NCBI GenBank assembly: GCA_937996655.1
Contig: CALKUK010000012.1
Coordinates: 1 to 64,000 of the forward strand
Source of the DNA: an uncultured Sphingomonadaceae bacterium
Lineage (GTDB): Bacteria; Pseudomonadota; Alphaproteobacteria; Sphingomonadales; Sphingomonadaceae
Direction of reading: 5' to 3'
Length of the DNA stretch: 64,000 nt
This document shows, piece after piece, positions 24,351 to 33,084 of this stretch. Each line of letters begins with the position of its first letter. Positions within the stretch are counted from its first letter, which is position 1. The notes under the pieces are model-generated. The model had not been told where the DNA came from. It did not search any database and was given only the letters and a program-made list of their open reading frames with translations. A program made the position numbers and the translations under genes.

Positions 24351-26200
24351 CCGGCCTTCCGCTCGTTGCGCTCGCCGGAAATCCCAATGCCGGCAAAAGC
24401 GCGCTGTTCAACGCGTTGACAGGCGCGCGGCAAAAGACGGGCAATTACCCCGGTGTCACTGTAGAGCGCCACGCGGGCCGTTTCGCGCTCAATGATGGCC
24501 GCCCGGTTGAGGTGGTCGATTTGCCCGGCACCTATAGCCTCAAACCCGCCAGCCCGGATGAGGCGGTGACGCGCGATGTCATTTTGGGGAAGCAGGCGGG
24601 GGAGCGGCGGCCCGATGCGCTTGTCGTCGTCGTTGATGCCGGCAATCTCGACAATCATCTGCGCTTCGCCATTGAACTGATCGCGCTGGGCCTGCCGACG
24701 GTGGTGGCGCTCAACATGGTCGATCTGGCGGAGCGGGACGGCCTGACCCTTGATGCGCAGCGCCTGTCGGCGGCATTGGGCGTGCCTGTTGTCCCGACCG
24801 TGGCGGTGCGCCGCCGCGGGTTGGACGATCTGCGCGACGCCCTCTCGGTTGCCGTTGCCCAACCAAAGCCTAAGGCCACAGATCTTCCCCAGATTGACGC
24901 TGCAGACCTGCGCGTGCGGGCGCATGCGGCGGCGCAATCGGCCATTGTTTCGGAAACGCAGGGCCGGCAGATTACCCGCGCAATCGATGGCGTTGTCCTC
25001 CATCCGCTGATCGGGCCCATCCTGCTGTTTGCGACGCTGTTCGCCATGTTCCAGCTTGTCTATGCCGCAGCCGAAGCGCCGGTCGATATGATCGAAGGCT
25101 GGATCGGGCTGCTGTCGGACTTTGTGCGGTCGTCCCTGCCCGATACGCTGTTGCGATCGGCACTGATTGACGGCGTGATTGCCGGGGTCGGCGCAGTGGT
25201 GGTGTTCCTGCCGCAAATTCTCGTGCTGTTTGCCTTCATCCTCGTGCTTGAAATGTCGGGCTATATGGTTCGTGCGGCCTTCATCATGGATCGGCTGATG
25301 GCGGGCGTCGGGCTATCGGGACGGGCGTTCATTCCGCTCTTGTCGTCCTTTGCCTGCGCCGTGCCCGGCATCATGGCGACCCGAACCATTGAAGACCCGC
25401 GCGACCGGTTGACCACCATCCTCATCGCCCCTCTCATGACCTGTTCGGCACGGCTGCCGGTCTATGCGGTCATCATTGGCGCCTTCATTCCCGACAGGTC
25501 AGTTGGCCCGGGGCTGGGCTTGCAGGGGCTTGTGCTGTTCGGCCTTTATGTGGCCGGTATTGCCGGGGCCATGCTGGCGGCGCTCTTCATCCGCAAAACG
25601 GTCGTGCCGGGCACCAGCCTTGGGTTCATGATGGAAATGCCCCGCTATCAGATGCCCAATCTGAAGGATGTGGCGCTTGGCCTGTGGCAGCGCGCGGTCG
25701 CGTTCCTGCAGCGCGCCGGCACGATCATTGCGCTCACCACCATTGTCCTGTGGGCCCTGCTGAGCTTCCCGCAAGTGCCCGCGGGATCGGCCAAGAGCCA
25801 GATCGACCAGTCGATTGCCGGGCGCATCGCCAGTGGGCTGGAACCAATCGTCGCGCCTATCGGCTTTAACCGGGACATGGCGTTGGCGCTGATCCCCGCA
25901 ATGGCCGCGCGCGAGGTCGCCGTCTCTGCGCTCGCCACCACCTATGCCATCGATTCCGCCGACAATGCCCAAGGCGAAAAGACGCTGCGTGAAAAACTGC
26001 GCGCAGGCTGGACCATCCCGATGGCGCTGGCCTTCCTCGCCTGGTTTGTTTTTGCGCCCCAGTGCATTTCCACCATTGCCGTTGTCCGGCGTGAAACCAA
26101 CGGGTGGAAATGGCCGGTGATTATGGTCACCTATCTGTTCGCACTGGCATATGTCGCGGCAGGCGCTACATACTGGCTCTCAACATTTTTGGGGCTCTGA
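24347..26200 (+). CDS. feoB: Ferrous iron transporter FeoB
   Basis: 617 residues. The N-terminal G domain has G1 GNPNAGKSALFN, G3 DLPGTYSL and G4 NMVD, then a helical spacer and Gate-type membrane domains with FACAVPGIMATRTI and LIPAMAAREVAVSAL. It imports Fe2+ across the inner membrane using GTP. It is shorter than the E. coli protein because the C-terminal extension is absent. It overlaps feoA by four bases (GTGA). Confidence 0.95.
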   Translation: MTGLPLVALAGNPNAGKSALFNALTGARQKTGNYPGVTVERHAGRFALNDGRPVEVVDLPGTYSLKPASPDEAVTRDVILGKQAGERRPDALVVVVDAGNLDNHLRFAIELIALGLPTVVALNMVDLAERDGLTLDAQRLSAALGVPVVPTVAVRRRGLDDLRDALSVAVAQPKPKATDLPQIDAADLRVRAHAAAQSAIVSETQGRQITRAIDGVVLHPLIGPILLFATLFAMFQLVYAAAEAPVDMIEGWIGLLSDFVRSSLPDTLLRSALIDGVIAGVGAVVVFLPQILVLFAFILVLEMSGYMVRAAFIMDRLMAGVGLSGRAFIPLLSSFACAVPGIMATRTIEDPRDRLTTILIAPLMTCSARLPVYAVIIGAFIPDRSVGPGLGLQGLVLFGLYVAGIAGAMLAALFIRKTVVPGTSLGFMMEMPRYQMPNLKDVALGLWQRAVAFLQRAGTIIALTTIVLWALLSFPQVPAGSAKSQIDQSIAGRIASGLEPIVAPIGFNRDMALALIPAMAAREVAVSALATTYAIDSADNAQGEKTLREKLRAGWTIPMALAFLAWFVFAPQCISTIAVVRRETNGWKWPVIMVTYLFALAYVAAGATYWLSTFLGL

Positions 26201-26210
26201 AGGGAAGAAC

Positions 26211-26723
26211 ATGGCGGGCAGCGTCAACAAGGTCATTCTGGTCGGCAATCTGGGGAAAGACCCCGAAGCGCGTTCAATGAACAATGGGGGAGAGGTCGTA
26301 AGCTTTACGCTGGCGACGTCGGAAACCTGGAACGATCGTGATGGCAACCGGCAGGAAAAGACCGAGTGGCACAATGTCGTGATCTTTAACGAGAACCTCG
26401 GCAAGGTCGCGAAGAACTATCTGCGCAAGGGCCAAAAGGCCTATATCGAAGGCCAGCTGCAGACCCGCAAATGGACCGACCAGAACGGCAATGACCGCTA
26501 CACGACTGAAATCGTGCTGCAGCGTTTCCGTGGTGAGCTTGTCTTGCTCTCCGGTCGCGAAGGCGGCGGTGGCGGCGGTGGTGCCAGCTCCGGCGGTGGC
26601 GACTGGGGTCAGCGCTCTGGCGGTGGCAACGCCGGTGGCGGTGCCTCCTCCGGCGGCGGCTTTGGCGGCTCCGGTGCACCCAACCCGTTCGACAGCGATC
26701 TGGACGACGACGTCCCGTTTTGA
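26211..26723 (+). CDS. ssb: Single-stranded DNA-binding protein
   Basis: 170 residues. The OB fold starts MAGSVNKVILVGNLGKDPEAR, with WHNVVIFNENLGKVAKNYLRKG. A Gly/Ser-rich linker runs from about residue 118 to 155, and the tip is DDDVPF, the partner-binding acidic tail. It protects single-stranded DNA and recruits replication and repair proteins. It has its own AGGGAAG ribosome site, ten bases after the feoB stop. Confidence 0.97.
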   Translation: MAGSVNKVILVGNLGKDPEARSMNNGGEVVSFTLATSETWNDRDGNRQEKTEWHNVVIFNENLGKVAKNYLRKGQKAYIEGQLQTRKWTDQNGNDRYTTEIVLQRFRGELVLLSGREGGGGGGGASSGGGDWGQRSGGGNAGGGASSGGGFGGSGAPNPFDSDLDDDVPF

Positions 26724-26756
26724 TCGGGGGGGGTAGGCCATTGCCACCCGCTCACC

Positions 26757-26824
26757 CTGAGCCTGTCGAAGGGTCGTCCTTCTTGATGCAAGCAAAGTGA
26801 AGGACGGGGCTTCGACAAGCTCAG
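26757..26824. repeat. Dispersed sphingomonad palindrome (CTTCGACAAGCTCAG type)
   Basis: CTGAGCCTGTCGAAG at 26757 pairs with CTTCGACAAGCTCAG at 26810 (14 of 15), and inside it CGTCCTTC pairs with GAAGGACG. This nested hairpin lies between two convergent genes and probably marks or ends both transcripts. Such elements are scattered in many sphingomonad genomes. Confidence 0.8.
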
Positions 26825-26851
26825 CCCAAACGGGGCGGGATGTCTTCTCCG

Positions 26852-27565
26852 TTACGCCCGCGTTTTGAACGGGGTGAAATCTGTTCCCTCGTCAAACAGG
26901 TCGACGCCCTCATGGCGTTTGAGCGTGTTGACCACCACATAGGTCACCGGCGTCAGCAGCGCTTCCCACAGGACTTTCAGCGCCCAATTGGTGACCATGA
27001 CGGTCAATACCTGGCCGGTAGACCAGATCCCCCAAAAGGCGAGCGGGTAGAAAATCAGGCTGTCGACGCCTTGGCCAAAGACGGTGGATCCAATCGTGCG
27101 GCTCCATAGATGCTTGCCCTTGGTCCAGACCTTCATGCGCGCCAGCACATAGGAATTGACGAACTCGCCCGCCCAAAAGGCGACGATGGACGCAAACACA
27201 ATCCGCGGCACCTGCCCGAAGACGCTTTCATACGCCGCCTGTCCGGTCCAGCCGGGGGCTGGCGGCAGAGAGACGACAACCCAGCTCATAAACGCCATGA
27301 ACAGCATCGCGGAAAAGCCGACCCAGATGCACCGGCGCGCGCGGGCATAGCCATAAACCTCGGTCAGCACATCGCCGATGACATAACCCAGCGGGAAGAA
27401 CAGGATGCCCGCCCCGAATTCCCATCCGCCAAGCGTTGCGACTTTGGCCGCGCCGATGACATTCGACAGCAACAGGATGGCAACGAAGGCGGCCATCACC
27501 ACATCAAAGCTGCGGAACTGGTGAATGGTCTCCGCCTTTACGGCGCGGGGGGAATGATCGGTCAT
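26852..27565 (-). CDS. Queuosine precursor transporter (YhhQ/VUT family)
   Basis: 237 residues with six or so transmembrane helices and the family patterns LLSNVIGAAKVATLGGWEFGAG, FFPLGYVIGDVLTEVYGYARARR and GQGVDSLIFYPLAFWG. Members import the queuosine precursor preQ0 or preQ1. The start codon overlaps the stop of the glycosyltransferase gene upstream on the same strand (ATGA). Confidence 0.88.
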   Translation of the reverse strand: MTDHSPRAVKAETIHQFRSFDVVMAAFVAILLLSNVIGAAKVATLGGWEFGAGILFFPLGYVIGDVLTEVYGYARARRCIWVGFSAMLFMAFMSWVVVSLPPAPGWTGQAAYESVFGQVPRIVFASIVAFWAGEFVNSYVLARMKVWTKGKHLWSRTIGSTVFGQGVDSLIFYPLAFWGIWSTGQVLTVMVTNWALKVLWEALLTPVTYVVVNTLKRHEGVDLFDEGTDFTPFKTRA

Positions 27566-29082
27566 GGGGCGACCTTAGCCGCGCCGTCAGCTTTGGCAAC
27601 GGGCACACAGGCAAGGATGCCGACCCAGGGTCCGCGCTGGTGCTGGCAGGTCCAGCCTGACCAGCGCACCGCATCAGGCGGATGGCTGCGTGCGGCGGTG
27701 GCACGTGCGCGATTGTAAATCCAGATGACGGCGCTGCCCTGAGCCTTTTGCTGCAGGACGCGGTTCCCGTCCTCCCCGGGCTGAAGAATGACAGCGCTTG
27801 TGGTGACGTTTTGGCCTGCGCGATTGAAAAAGAAGCCGCCCAGCCGGGCGAGCGAAGTCGCATCCAAGATACGGGCTGCCGGGTGATCCCACACAAAGGT
27901 CAGGCGCGCGACCCTATAGGGCATGACAAAATGCGCGCCCTCCTCAAAGCCGTAAAAGGTCTTCTCCTTCAACCAGTCGCGCAGGTCCTGCGCCGACGCC
28001 ATGGGCACAAGAAAGACAAGGATGAGGAGGGCCTGACCCAGCGCTGCCTTCTGAAAGCGCTGCATCACCAACACCAGTGCCAACAGAACCGAAGGGACAA
28101 TTGGAACGAGATAGCGGTCGGTCAAGGTGGCGCGCAGGACCGCGATGGCAAGCAGCAGGATGAGCGCAACCAAACCTGCGGCCGCCGTCGCCTCAAGCGC
28201 CCGTGTTGCAGGGGCAGCCTTTTGGGTCTGCCCAAAGGACAGGGCTGTCGTCAGCACAATCGCGCCGCCGATCAGGCCAAGCTGCCACCAGCCCGGCGGG
28301 CCGACAAGATATTGGAGGAAACCGGCGGCGAGTTTTGGCGTCACAGGTTCATACCAGGCGATATCTGGCCGTGCATAATCGGCAAGCCGCGGGGCGTGGA
28401 TCGCAAGCCAGGCAAAGGCCGGCACAAAAGGCAAAGCGGCGGGCCAAAGGTGCAGCACGCGCCCTCGGCACTTCCAGATCAGGATCATCCCCTGCACGGC
28501 ACCCGGCACGAGCGCGAAATAGTGCGTCACTATGGCAGCGCTCGCACAGCCCGCCCAAAGGGCCGCCGGCCGCCGGTCCGGCTGGTCCAGCAGGTGGGCA
28601 AAGGCGAACATCTGGGCCACCGACAGCAAGAGCAGCAGGCCATAGCCGCGCGCGTCGAGGGAAATGTCAAAGCCCGGTCGCCACAGGATGAGAAGCGCGG
28701 ATAGGCACAAGGCCGACGTCCGGGTTAGGCCGGTGCGCCTTTGGAACAAGGGGAGGGCGGCCGCGGCAAGAACGAAGAGGGCACTTGGCAGCCGCAGCGC
28801 GACATCTGACGTGCCCGCCGCCATCGTCCAGACCCGCATGACCGCATAATAAAGCGGTGGATTGACGTCGAGCCAAGCCTCCCGCCAGAAGCGCATCCAA
28901 TCCGGCTGGCCCGCAATCATCGCGGTCCATGTCTCGTCCATCCAGAGCGGCAAGCCCTGCCCCGCCCAAACACGGACGCCAAGCGCGGTCCCCCATGCCA
29001 AGAGCGTCAGCAAAAAGACGGCCCGTGTCGCCGGGCCAACCTTGCCGGGCGTCGTTCCTGCACTGTCCGTCTTTATCCCCAT
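27562..29082 (-). CDS. GT39-like membrane glycosyltransferase
   Basis: 506 residues with about ten to twelve transmembrane helices. The first periplasmic loop has LPLWMDETWTAMI (the DE-type motif of GT-C enzymes) and DVNPPLYYAVMRVW, as in ArnT/PMT-type lipid-linked sugar transferases. Donor and acceptor are unknown. ATG at 29082 is used; the open frame upstream reads tRNA-Arg in antisense and is not real protein. Confidence 0.82.
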   Translation of the reverse strand: MGIKTDSAGTTPGKVGPATRAVFLLTLLAWGTALGVRVWAGQGLPLWMDETWTAMIAGQPDWMRFWREAWLDVNPPLYYAVMRVWTMAAGTSDVALRLPSALFVLAAAALPLFQRRTGLTRTSALCLSALLILWRPGFDISLDARGYGLLLLLSVAQMFAFAHLLDQPDRRPAALWAGCASAAIVTHYFALVPGAVQGMILIWKCRGRVLHLWPAALPFVPAFAWLAIHAPRLADYARPDIAWYEPVTPKLAAGFLQYLVGPPGWWQLGLIGGAIVLTTALSFGQTQKAAPATRALEATAAAGLVALILLLAIAVLRATLTDRYLVPIVPSVLLALVLVMQRFQKAALGQALLILVFLVPMASAQDLRDWLKEKTFYGFEEGAHFVMPYRVARLTFVWDHPAARILDATSLARLGGFFFNRAGQNVTTSAVILQPGEDGNRVLQQKAQGSAVIWIYNRARATAARSHPPDAVRWSGWTCQHQRGPWVGILACVPVAKADGAAKVAP

Positions 29083-29166
29083 CTTGGCCTCCCTGACGCC
29101 AATTCGTGCCTCTGTCACGTCCGGAGGTTCCGCTGGCGGCAAAACATCTCTATGGAACGCGCATGC

Positions 29167-29243
29167 GCGCCCGTAGCTCAGTTGGATAGAGCACGAGCCT
29201 TCTAAGCTTGGGGCCGCAGGTTCGAATCCTGCCGGGCGCGCCA
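29167..29243 (+). tRNA. trnR: tRNA-Arg (TCT)
   Basis: A 77-nt cloverleaf with acceptor GCGCCCG/CGGGCGC, D-arm AGCTCAGTTGGATAGAGC, anticodon loop CTTCTAA (anticodon TCT, arginine), T-loop TTCGAAT, discriminator G and encoded CCA. It is the insertion point of the element to its right; the serine recombinase ORF ends inside it on the other strand. Confidence 0.96.
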
Positions 29244-30866
29244 TTTACGAACAAAACCACTAACATTGCCGGTGGTGCTATTTTGCCCCGCAATTGCGGC
29301 TGCCAGAACGTCTTTTCGTCCAAAAACGCGGACCGCATCGTCATCCACCTCAATGCGGTCGATCACGGACGAGAGATAAGCCTTCCGGGTTTTGACATCG
29401 CCGTCATCCAACTTGCGGTGCATCAGATTTGAGAACTGCGCGATTCGATCACTGTCTAACTCAACGCCTGCGCCGATGTTTTGCGTGATGCGCGCCAGTG
29501 ACGCTTCAATGATGTCGCGGCGCTCCTTGAGACTTCCGATCCGCCCTTTGATGTCGGCGTCGAGCTCGATCACCCCATTTTCGATGGCCTGGTAAAGCCG
29601 ATCAAGCTTGGACCGGATTTCGTTTCGCTCGACCTCTAGCGCCCTCCGCCGCTCAATGACCGATGCATCTCGTGCAGCGTGCCTTTGACGAAGGCTAGAG
29701 AGGACCTTGCTCATTCGTGCGGGGGTGAAGAGCTTCTGCTTAAGCCCTTCAATCACCTGCGTGTCGAGCTGCGCTACAGGCACGTGCCGCCCTTTGCAGA
29801 CCGACTTGCCCTTTTGGTGGCAAGCAGCACAGCTGTAATAGGTATAGCTCTTGTCTCCACGTCGCGTTCCGGTGCGGGTCATGCCAGCACCACATGATCC
29901 GCATACGGCAAGTCCCGTGAGCAGCGTTGGCCCGTTGACGACACGTGGCGGCGTGACCTTGGGGTTGTTGCGCTTCAGACGCTCTTGGACGGCGTTGAAG
30001 AGGTTGAGAGGGATGATCTTGGGGATGTCGACCTCGACGACCTCGGAAGGATCGTGCCGCTGCCCTGTCCGAGAGCTGCGACGGCCATAAGGCCATTTGC
30101 CGGTCGCATAGCAGTTGTTGGTCAGGATGCCATATATAGGCCCAACGCCGAACGTCGCTCCCTTGCGTGTGCGATAGCCGTGGCTGTTGAGCCATTTGGT
30201 CACATCTTTGACGCCCAATGGCCCGCTGCCCTCGGCGCCTTCGTTGTATAGCTGGAAGATGAGATTGACCGTCTCGGCGTCGACAGGATCTACCTCCAGC
30301 CGCTTTTTCATCCGCGCGCCCTTCTGCTCGACAGCAATGATGCGATAGCCAAGAGGCGGTGTTGCCCCATTCCAGAAGCCCTGCTTGGCGTTCTCGCGCA
30401 TGGAGCGGGTTACGTTCTTGCCGTTTTCACGCGAGGTGTATTCGTCAAAGATCCCAATGATCTGACGCATCATGTCTTGGGCAGGGTCGCGTCCGGTTGG
30501 CTGGGTCATTGATACGACCTCGACGCCCCGCTTGCGCAGTTGGCGAATGGTAATCTCCATCTCAGCGCCATTGCGATAGAAGCGTGAGAAGGAGTGGACG
30601 CAGATCACATTGAACCGACGGTCTGGCGACTTGGCCGCCTCCATGAGCCTTTGGAACACAGGCCGCTTGTCGTCTGTGGCAGAGGCTCCGGGTTCGATGA
30701 ACTCGTCAACAACCGTCCAGCCTTGGCTCTCGCAATAGCGGGTTGTCAGTTCCCGCTGCGACGGGATCGAGATGTCGCCTGCGGCCTGACGTCCAGTGCT
30801 GACGCGTAAGTAGAGCGCAACGCGCTTGGGCGTAAGGATGTCAGCTTTGTCAGAAGGGAATGCCAT
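29202..30866 (-). CDS. Large serine recombinase (phage-integrase type)
   Basis: 554 residues. The catalytic domain has VALYLRVSTGRQ (catalytic Ser), VHSFSRFYRNG and DEYTSRENGKNV. Then come a recombinase domain and a zinc ribbon (CGSCGAGM with a later CAACHQKGKSVCKG), then a long coiled coil at about 405-475. These are signs of a large serine integrase able to insert and, with a partner, excise DNA. The last residues (RARQDSNLRPQA) are read from the antisense of tRNA-Arg, so the gene terminates in the target site. The native C terminus may have been changed by integration. Confidence 0.9.
   Translation of the reverse strand: MAFPSDKADILTPKRVALYLRVSTGRQAAGDISIPSQRELTTRYCESQGWTVVDEFIEPGASATDDKRPVFQRLMEAAKSPDRRFNVICVHSFSRFYRNGAEMEITIRQLRKRGVEVVSMTQPTGRDPAQDMMRQIIGIFDEYTSRENGKNVTRSMRENAKQGFWNGATPPLGYRIIAVEQKGARMKKRLEVDPVDAETVNLIFQLYNEGAEGSGPLGVKDVTKWLNSHGYRTRKGATFGVGPIYGILTNNCYATGKWPYGRRSSRTGQRHDPSEVVEVDIPKIIPLNLFNAVQERLKRNNPKVTPPRVVNGPTLLTGLAVCGSCGAGMTRTGTRRGDKSYTYYSCAACHQKGKSVCKGRHVPVAQLDTQVIEGLKQKLFTPARMSKVLSSLRQRHAARDASVIERRRALEVERNEIRSKLDRLYQAIENGVIELDADIKGRIGSLKERRDIIEASLARITQNIGAGVELDSDRIAQFSNLMHRKLDDGDVKTRKAYLSSVIDRIEVDDDAVRVFGRKDVLAAAIAGQNSTTGNVSGFVRKWRARQDSNLRPQA
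29238..29259. repeat. Left attachment-site repeat (attL candidate)
   Basis: GCGCCATT, two bases (TA), then CGAACAAAACCA. The same 22-bp unit with GG in the variable place recurs at 35289. The left copy spans the last six bases of tRNA-Arg and 16 bases beyond it. It marks the probable left boundary of the integrated element. Confidence 0.65.
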
Positions 30867-30915
30867 GTAGCTCTCTCACATGCGGCTTGGGCCAGCCGCA
30901 TTGAGGGCAGGCGGG

Positions 30916-31068
30916 TTATTGAAGGAACTGATGCAGGTCGGCGCCCAAGAGGCGCTCCAGCGCCTCAAGTTCGGCGTCAGAGATTTCTGTTTCTGCTGGA
31001 ACGCCGGCGAACACGAGGGCGGAAGAGCAGCTCTGCTGCTCCTGTCCATTCTTATCGTCGAGGTCCAT
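30916..31068 (-). CDS. Small acidic protein, function unknown
   Basis: A 50-residue ORF beginning MDLDDKNGQEQQSC and ending EALERLLGADLHQFLQ. It is acidic, with a helical C-terminal half. It lies 49 bases upstream of the serine recombinase start on the same strand and could be a small accessory or directionality factor. It is supported only by position, composition and a clean frame. A 92-residue ORF in another frame over the same bases looks less protein-like. Confidence 0.5.
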   Translation of the reverse strand: MDLDDKNGQEQQSCSSALVFAGVPAETEISDAELEALERLLGADLHQFLQ

Positions 31069-31157
31069 ACGGTTTGACATGCCGCCATATTCAAGGGCGG
31101 TGGCCGCAATTGAGAGGTCGTGACCATCAAAATCTGAGCTCCGGTTGTGACCATAAA

Positions 31158-32003
31158 CTAGCCATCCAGTTCATTATAAAAGGCCACGTCATGCCAGATA
31201 GCTGGCTTCTTCAGATGTCTTTTTATGGCTTGTTCGAGCCCTTCCGCGGACATTCCGCAGACAGGAAACACCTGACTGCATAGATCCAGGAACGCTTTGC
31301 CGCCCGACTTCCGTATTGGCTTGGACAGGATGTCTCGGGCGTCGCAGGCAAGGCTGTAAATGAAGTACAGGCGCACGGGATCTGTTGAGGGTCCACCTTT
31401 GTCCGGCTGAACGTTTATCTGCTTTAACCAGCCGTCAAACTGCTCAATCATCGCACTAAGGAGAAAAAGAAGCAGCTCTGGACGATATGCAACGTCAATG
31501 AGTGCTTTTTGCTCTCGCACAGAAGCTTCCAGATCCGTCATGCGGATCGCCTGCGCTGGCACCTCATTGGAGCTGCCGTTGCCTGCCTTTTTCGCTTTTA
31601 GAATTTCCAATTCAGTAAGCACGTCGAAGTCGATATTTGCTTCCTCTTTGAAACTGGCCAGTGTTTCGACGGACAGCATGCGACCGAGCAAGCCTAGGTT
31701 TCTGATTGTTCCAATAGCCGCAATGCGATCATGACTGCTTTCGATCTCGCTGTGCGCCTCTGCGAGTGAGCCTCTTATTTTTTCTGCCTTAAGTTCCAGT
31801 CCTGCTTGATCTAGGCGAGCGTTCTTGGCTGCTATCTGCCGATCTTTATGCGACCTGCATTTGTCTAACGTAATTGAAATACATCTCGCCAGCGCGGCTT
31901 TTTGAAAAGCGCTCAGCTTCAGATTTTCAGCGATCACATTATATTCTTCGTCGGTTGGGGTGCGCAGATTTTCAAAAGGTGTGTCATCAAATGTTCGCGC
32001 CAT
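31158..32003 (-). CDS. Unknown protein co-transcribed with the tyrosine recombinases
   Basis: 281 residues, mostly alpha-helical, with a likely coiled coil at about 60-95 (RQIAAKNARLDQAGLELKAEK). There is no signal peptide, membrane segment or motif I recognise. Its start overlaps the end of the upstream integrase by 17 bases, so translation is probably coupled and it may help recombination, as third genes do in Tn554-like modules. Its composition seems more AT-rich than the flanking chromosome, suggesting transfer. Confidence 0.65.
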   Translation of the reverse strand: MARTFDDTPFENLRTPTDEEYNVIAENLKLSAFQKAALARCISITLDKCRSHKDRQIAAKNARLDQAGLELKAEKIRGSLAEAHSEIESSHDRIAAIGTIRNLGLLGRMLSVETLASFKEEANIDFDVLTELEILKAKKAGNGSSNEVPAQAIRMTDLEASVREQKALIDVAYRPELLLFLLSAMIEQFDGWLKQINVQPDKGGPSTDPVRLYFIYSLACDARDILSKPIRKSGGKAFLDLCSQVFPVCGMSAEGLEQAIKRHLKKPAIWHDVAFYNELDG

Positions 32004-33084
32004 GAGCTTTCCTCCTCATTCCCTCGATAGTTGCAACATATCGGCTCTGCCCCTCTTGGGCGCGAGCGATCCGGTAGTATTTCTCTGTTGTCCGAAGACT
32101 TGCATGGCCGAGTAAAGGAGCTGCTGCGTGAATGTGCTCGGGCGCGTGGCTCGCGATCGTCGAGGCCAAGATGTCCCTGAACCGATGCGGGCTGATGGGT
32201 TCGCCAAATGCCGTGCACGTCCGCTCAGTCACCCGATCGTAAAGTGCTATCTGCGTCATCGGAGATCCATGGGCTGATACCCAGAGTTCGCCATGCGTTG
32301 GCCTGTACCAGCGCCCGCGGCGCTGCAGGAGAACCGGTCGGTGAACCGCTAGATAGGTCTCAAGCCAAGGGACTAACCTTGGATCGATCTGCGCTTCAAA
32401 CCAGGCATGAGTTTTGGTCTGATCAGGGGTGAGCTGGATGAACCATTGGCCTTCACGAAAGACGAGGCTTTCCCCGATTGTGAGGTTGGTAAAGTTTTTG
32501 CGGCGTAAAGGCAGATGCACCAGCAACAACAGGATCATGCCGTCACGGTATTGGGTGGCCGCATCCAGAGGGTCAGTTTTGGACGCCGCATCCATAAGAT
32601 CGTAAGCGAGGTCGGCGATCTCATCACCGAAGATGGTCACGCGCTTCTCGCGGGCTGGCTTGTGACGGGCGCGCACATGCGATGCGATCCGGTTTATAAA
32701 CGCAAAATCATCATCCGGTGCAAAGACCCGCAATGCGTCTTTGATTTCTTGCAGGCGGCACAAAATGGTCGCCGTATTGTTGCCCAGCGCCTCGAGTGCA
32801 CGAACATAGGCTTTGACACGGCTGGGGGTGGTCCTCTCTTCGGCTGGAAGAAGCAGTGCGCTTGGCTCTGTAATGGTCAGGAAGGTTAGGAACCTCCCCC
32901 AGCCTTTAGCAGTCTTTGACTGACTAATGGGTGCCAGGTGCTCCATCTCCCCGCCAACATCTTCGAGGATGCTGGTTGAGGTGCAGCTCAGTTCCCAACG
33001 CCACCGATCGTCGGCAGGCCAAAGCTCAATAGGCATGCAGCGCCGTTCAGGCGTCTTGCGCGGGCCATAACGACCACCACTCAT
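31987..33084 (-). CDS. Tyrosine recombinase/integrase (second of pair)
   Basis: 365 residues. The catalytic residues are visible: Arg in LPLRRKNFTNL, Lys in DQTKTHAWFEA, the HxxR box in SPHRFRDILAS, and GHASLRTTEKYY with the nucleophilic Tyr. An N-terminal SAM-like DNA-binding domain precedes them. Its start overlaps the stop of the larger recombinase by four bases, and the 281-residue gene overlaps its end. It is probably part of one integration operon. Confidence 0.85.
   Translation of the reverse strand: MSGGRYGPRKTPERRCMPIELWPADDRWRWELSCTSTSILEDVGGEMEHLAPISQSKTAKGWGRFLTFLTITEPSALLLPAEERTTPSRVKAYVRALEALGNNTATILCRLQEIKDALRVFAPDDDFAFINRIASHVRARHKPAREKRVTIFGDEIADLAYDLMDAASKTDPLDAATQYRDGMILLLLVHLPLRRKNFTNLTIGESLVFREGQWFIQLTPDQTKTHAWFEAQIDPRLVPWLETYLAVHRPVLLQRRGRWYRPTHGELWVSAHGSPMTQIALYDRVTERTCTAFGEPISPHRFRDILASTIASHAPEHIHAAAPLLGHASLRTTEKYYRIARAQEGQSRYVATIEGMRRKAHGANI

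Noticed and set aside
29083..29244. N-terminal extension of the GT39-like protein (MARPAGFEPAAPSLEG...)
   Set aside because: It is tRNA-Arg read in antisense; such sequences are well-known false ORFs.
30876..31154. 92-codon minus-strand frame before the serine recombinase
   Set aside because: The 50-codon frame over the same bases has more protein-like composition and a cleaner end; no evidence supports the longer one.
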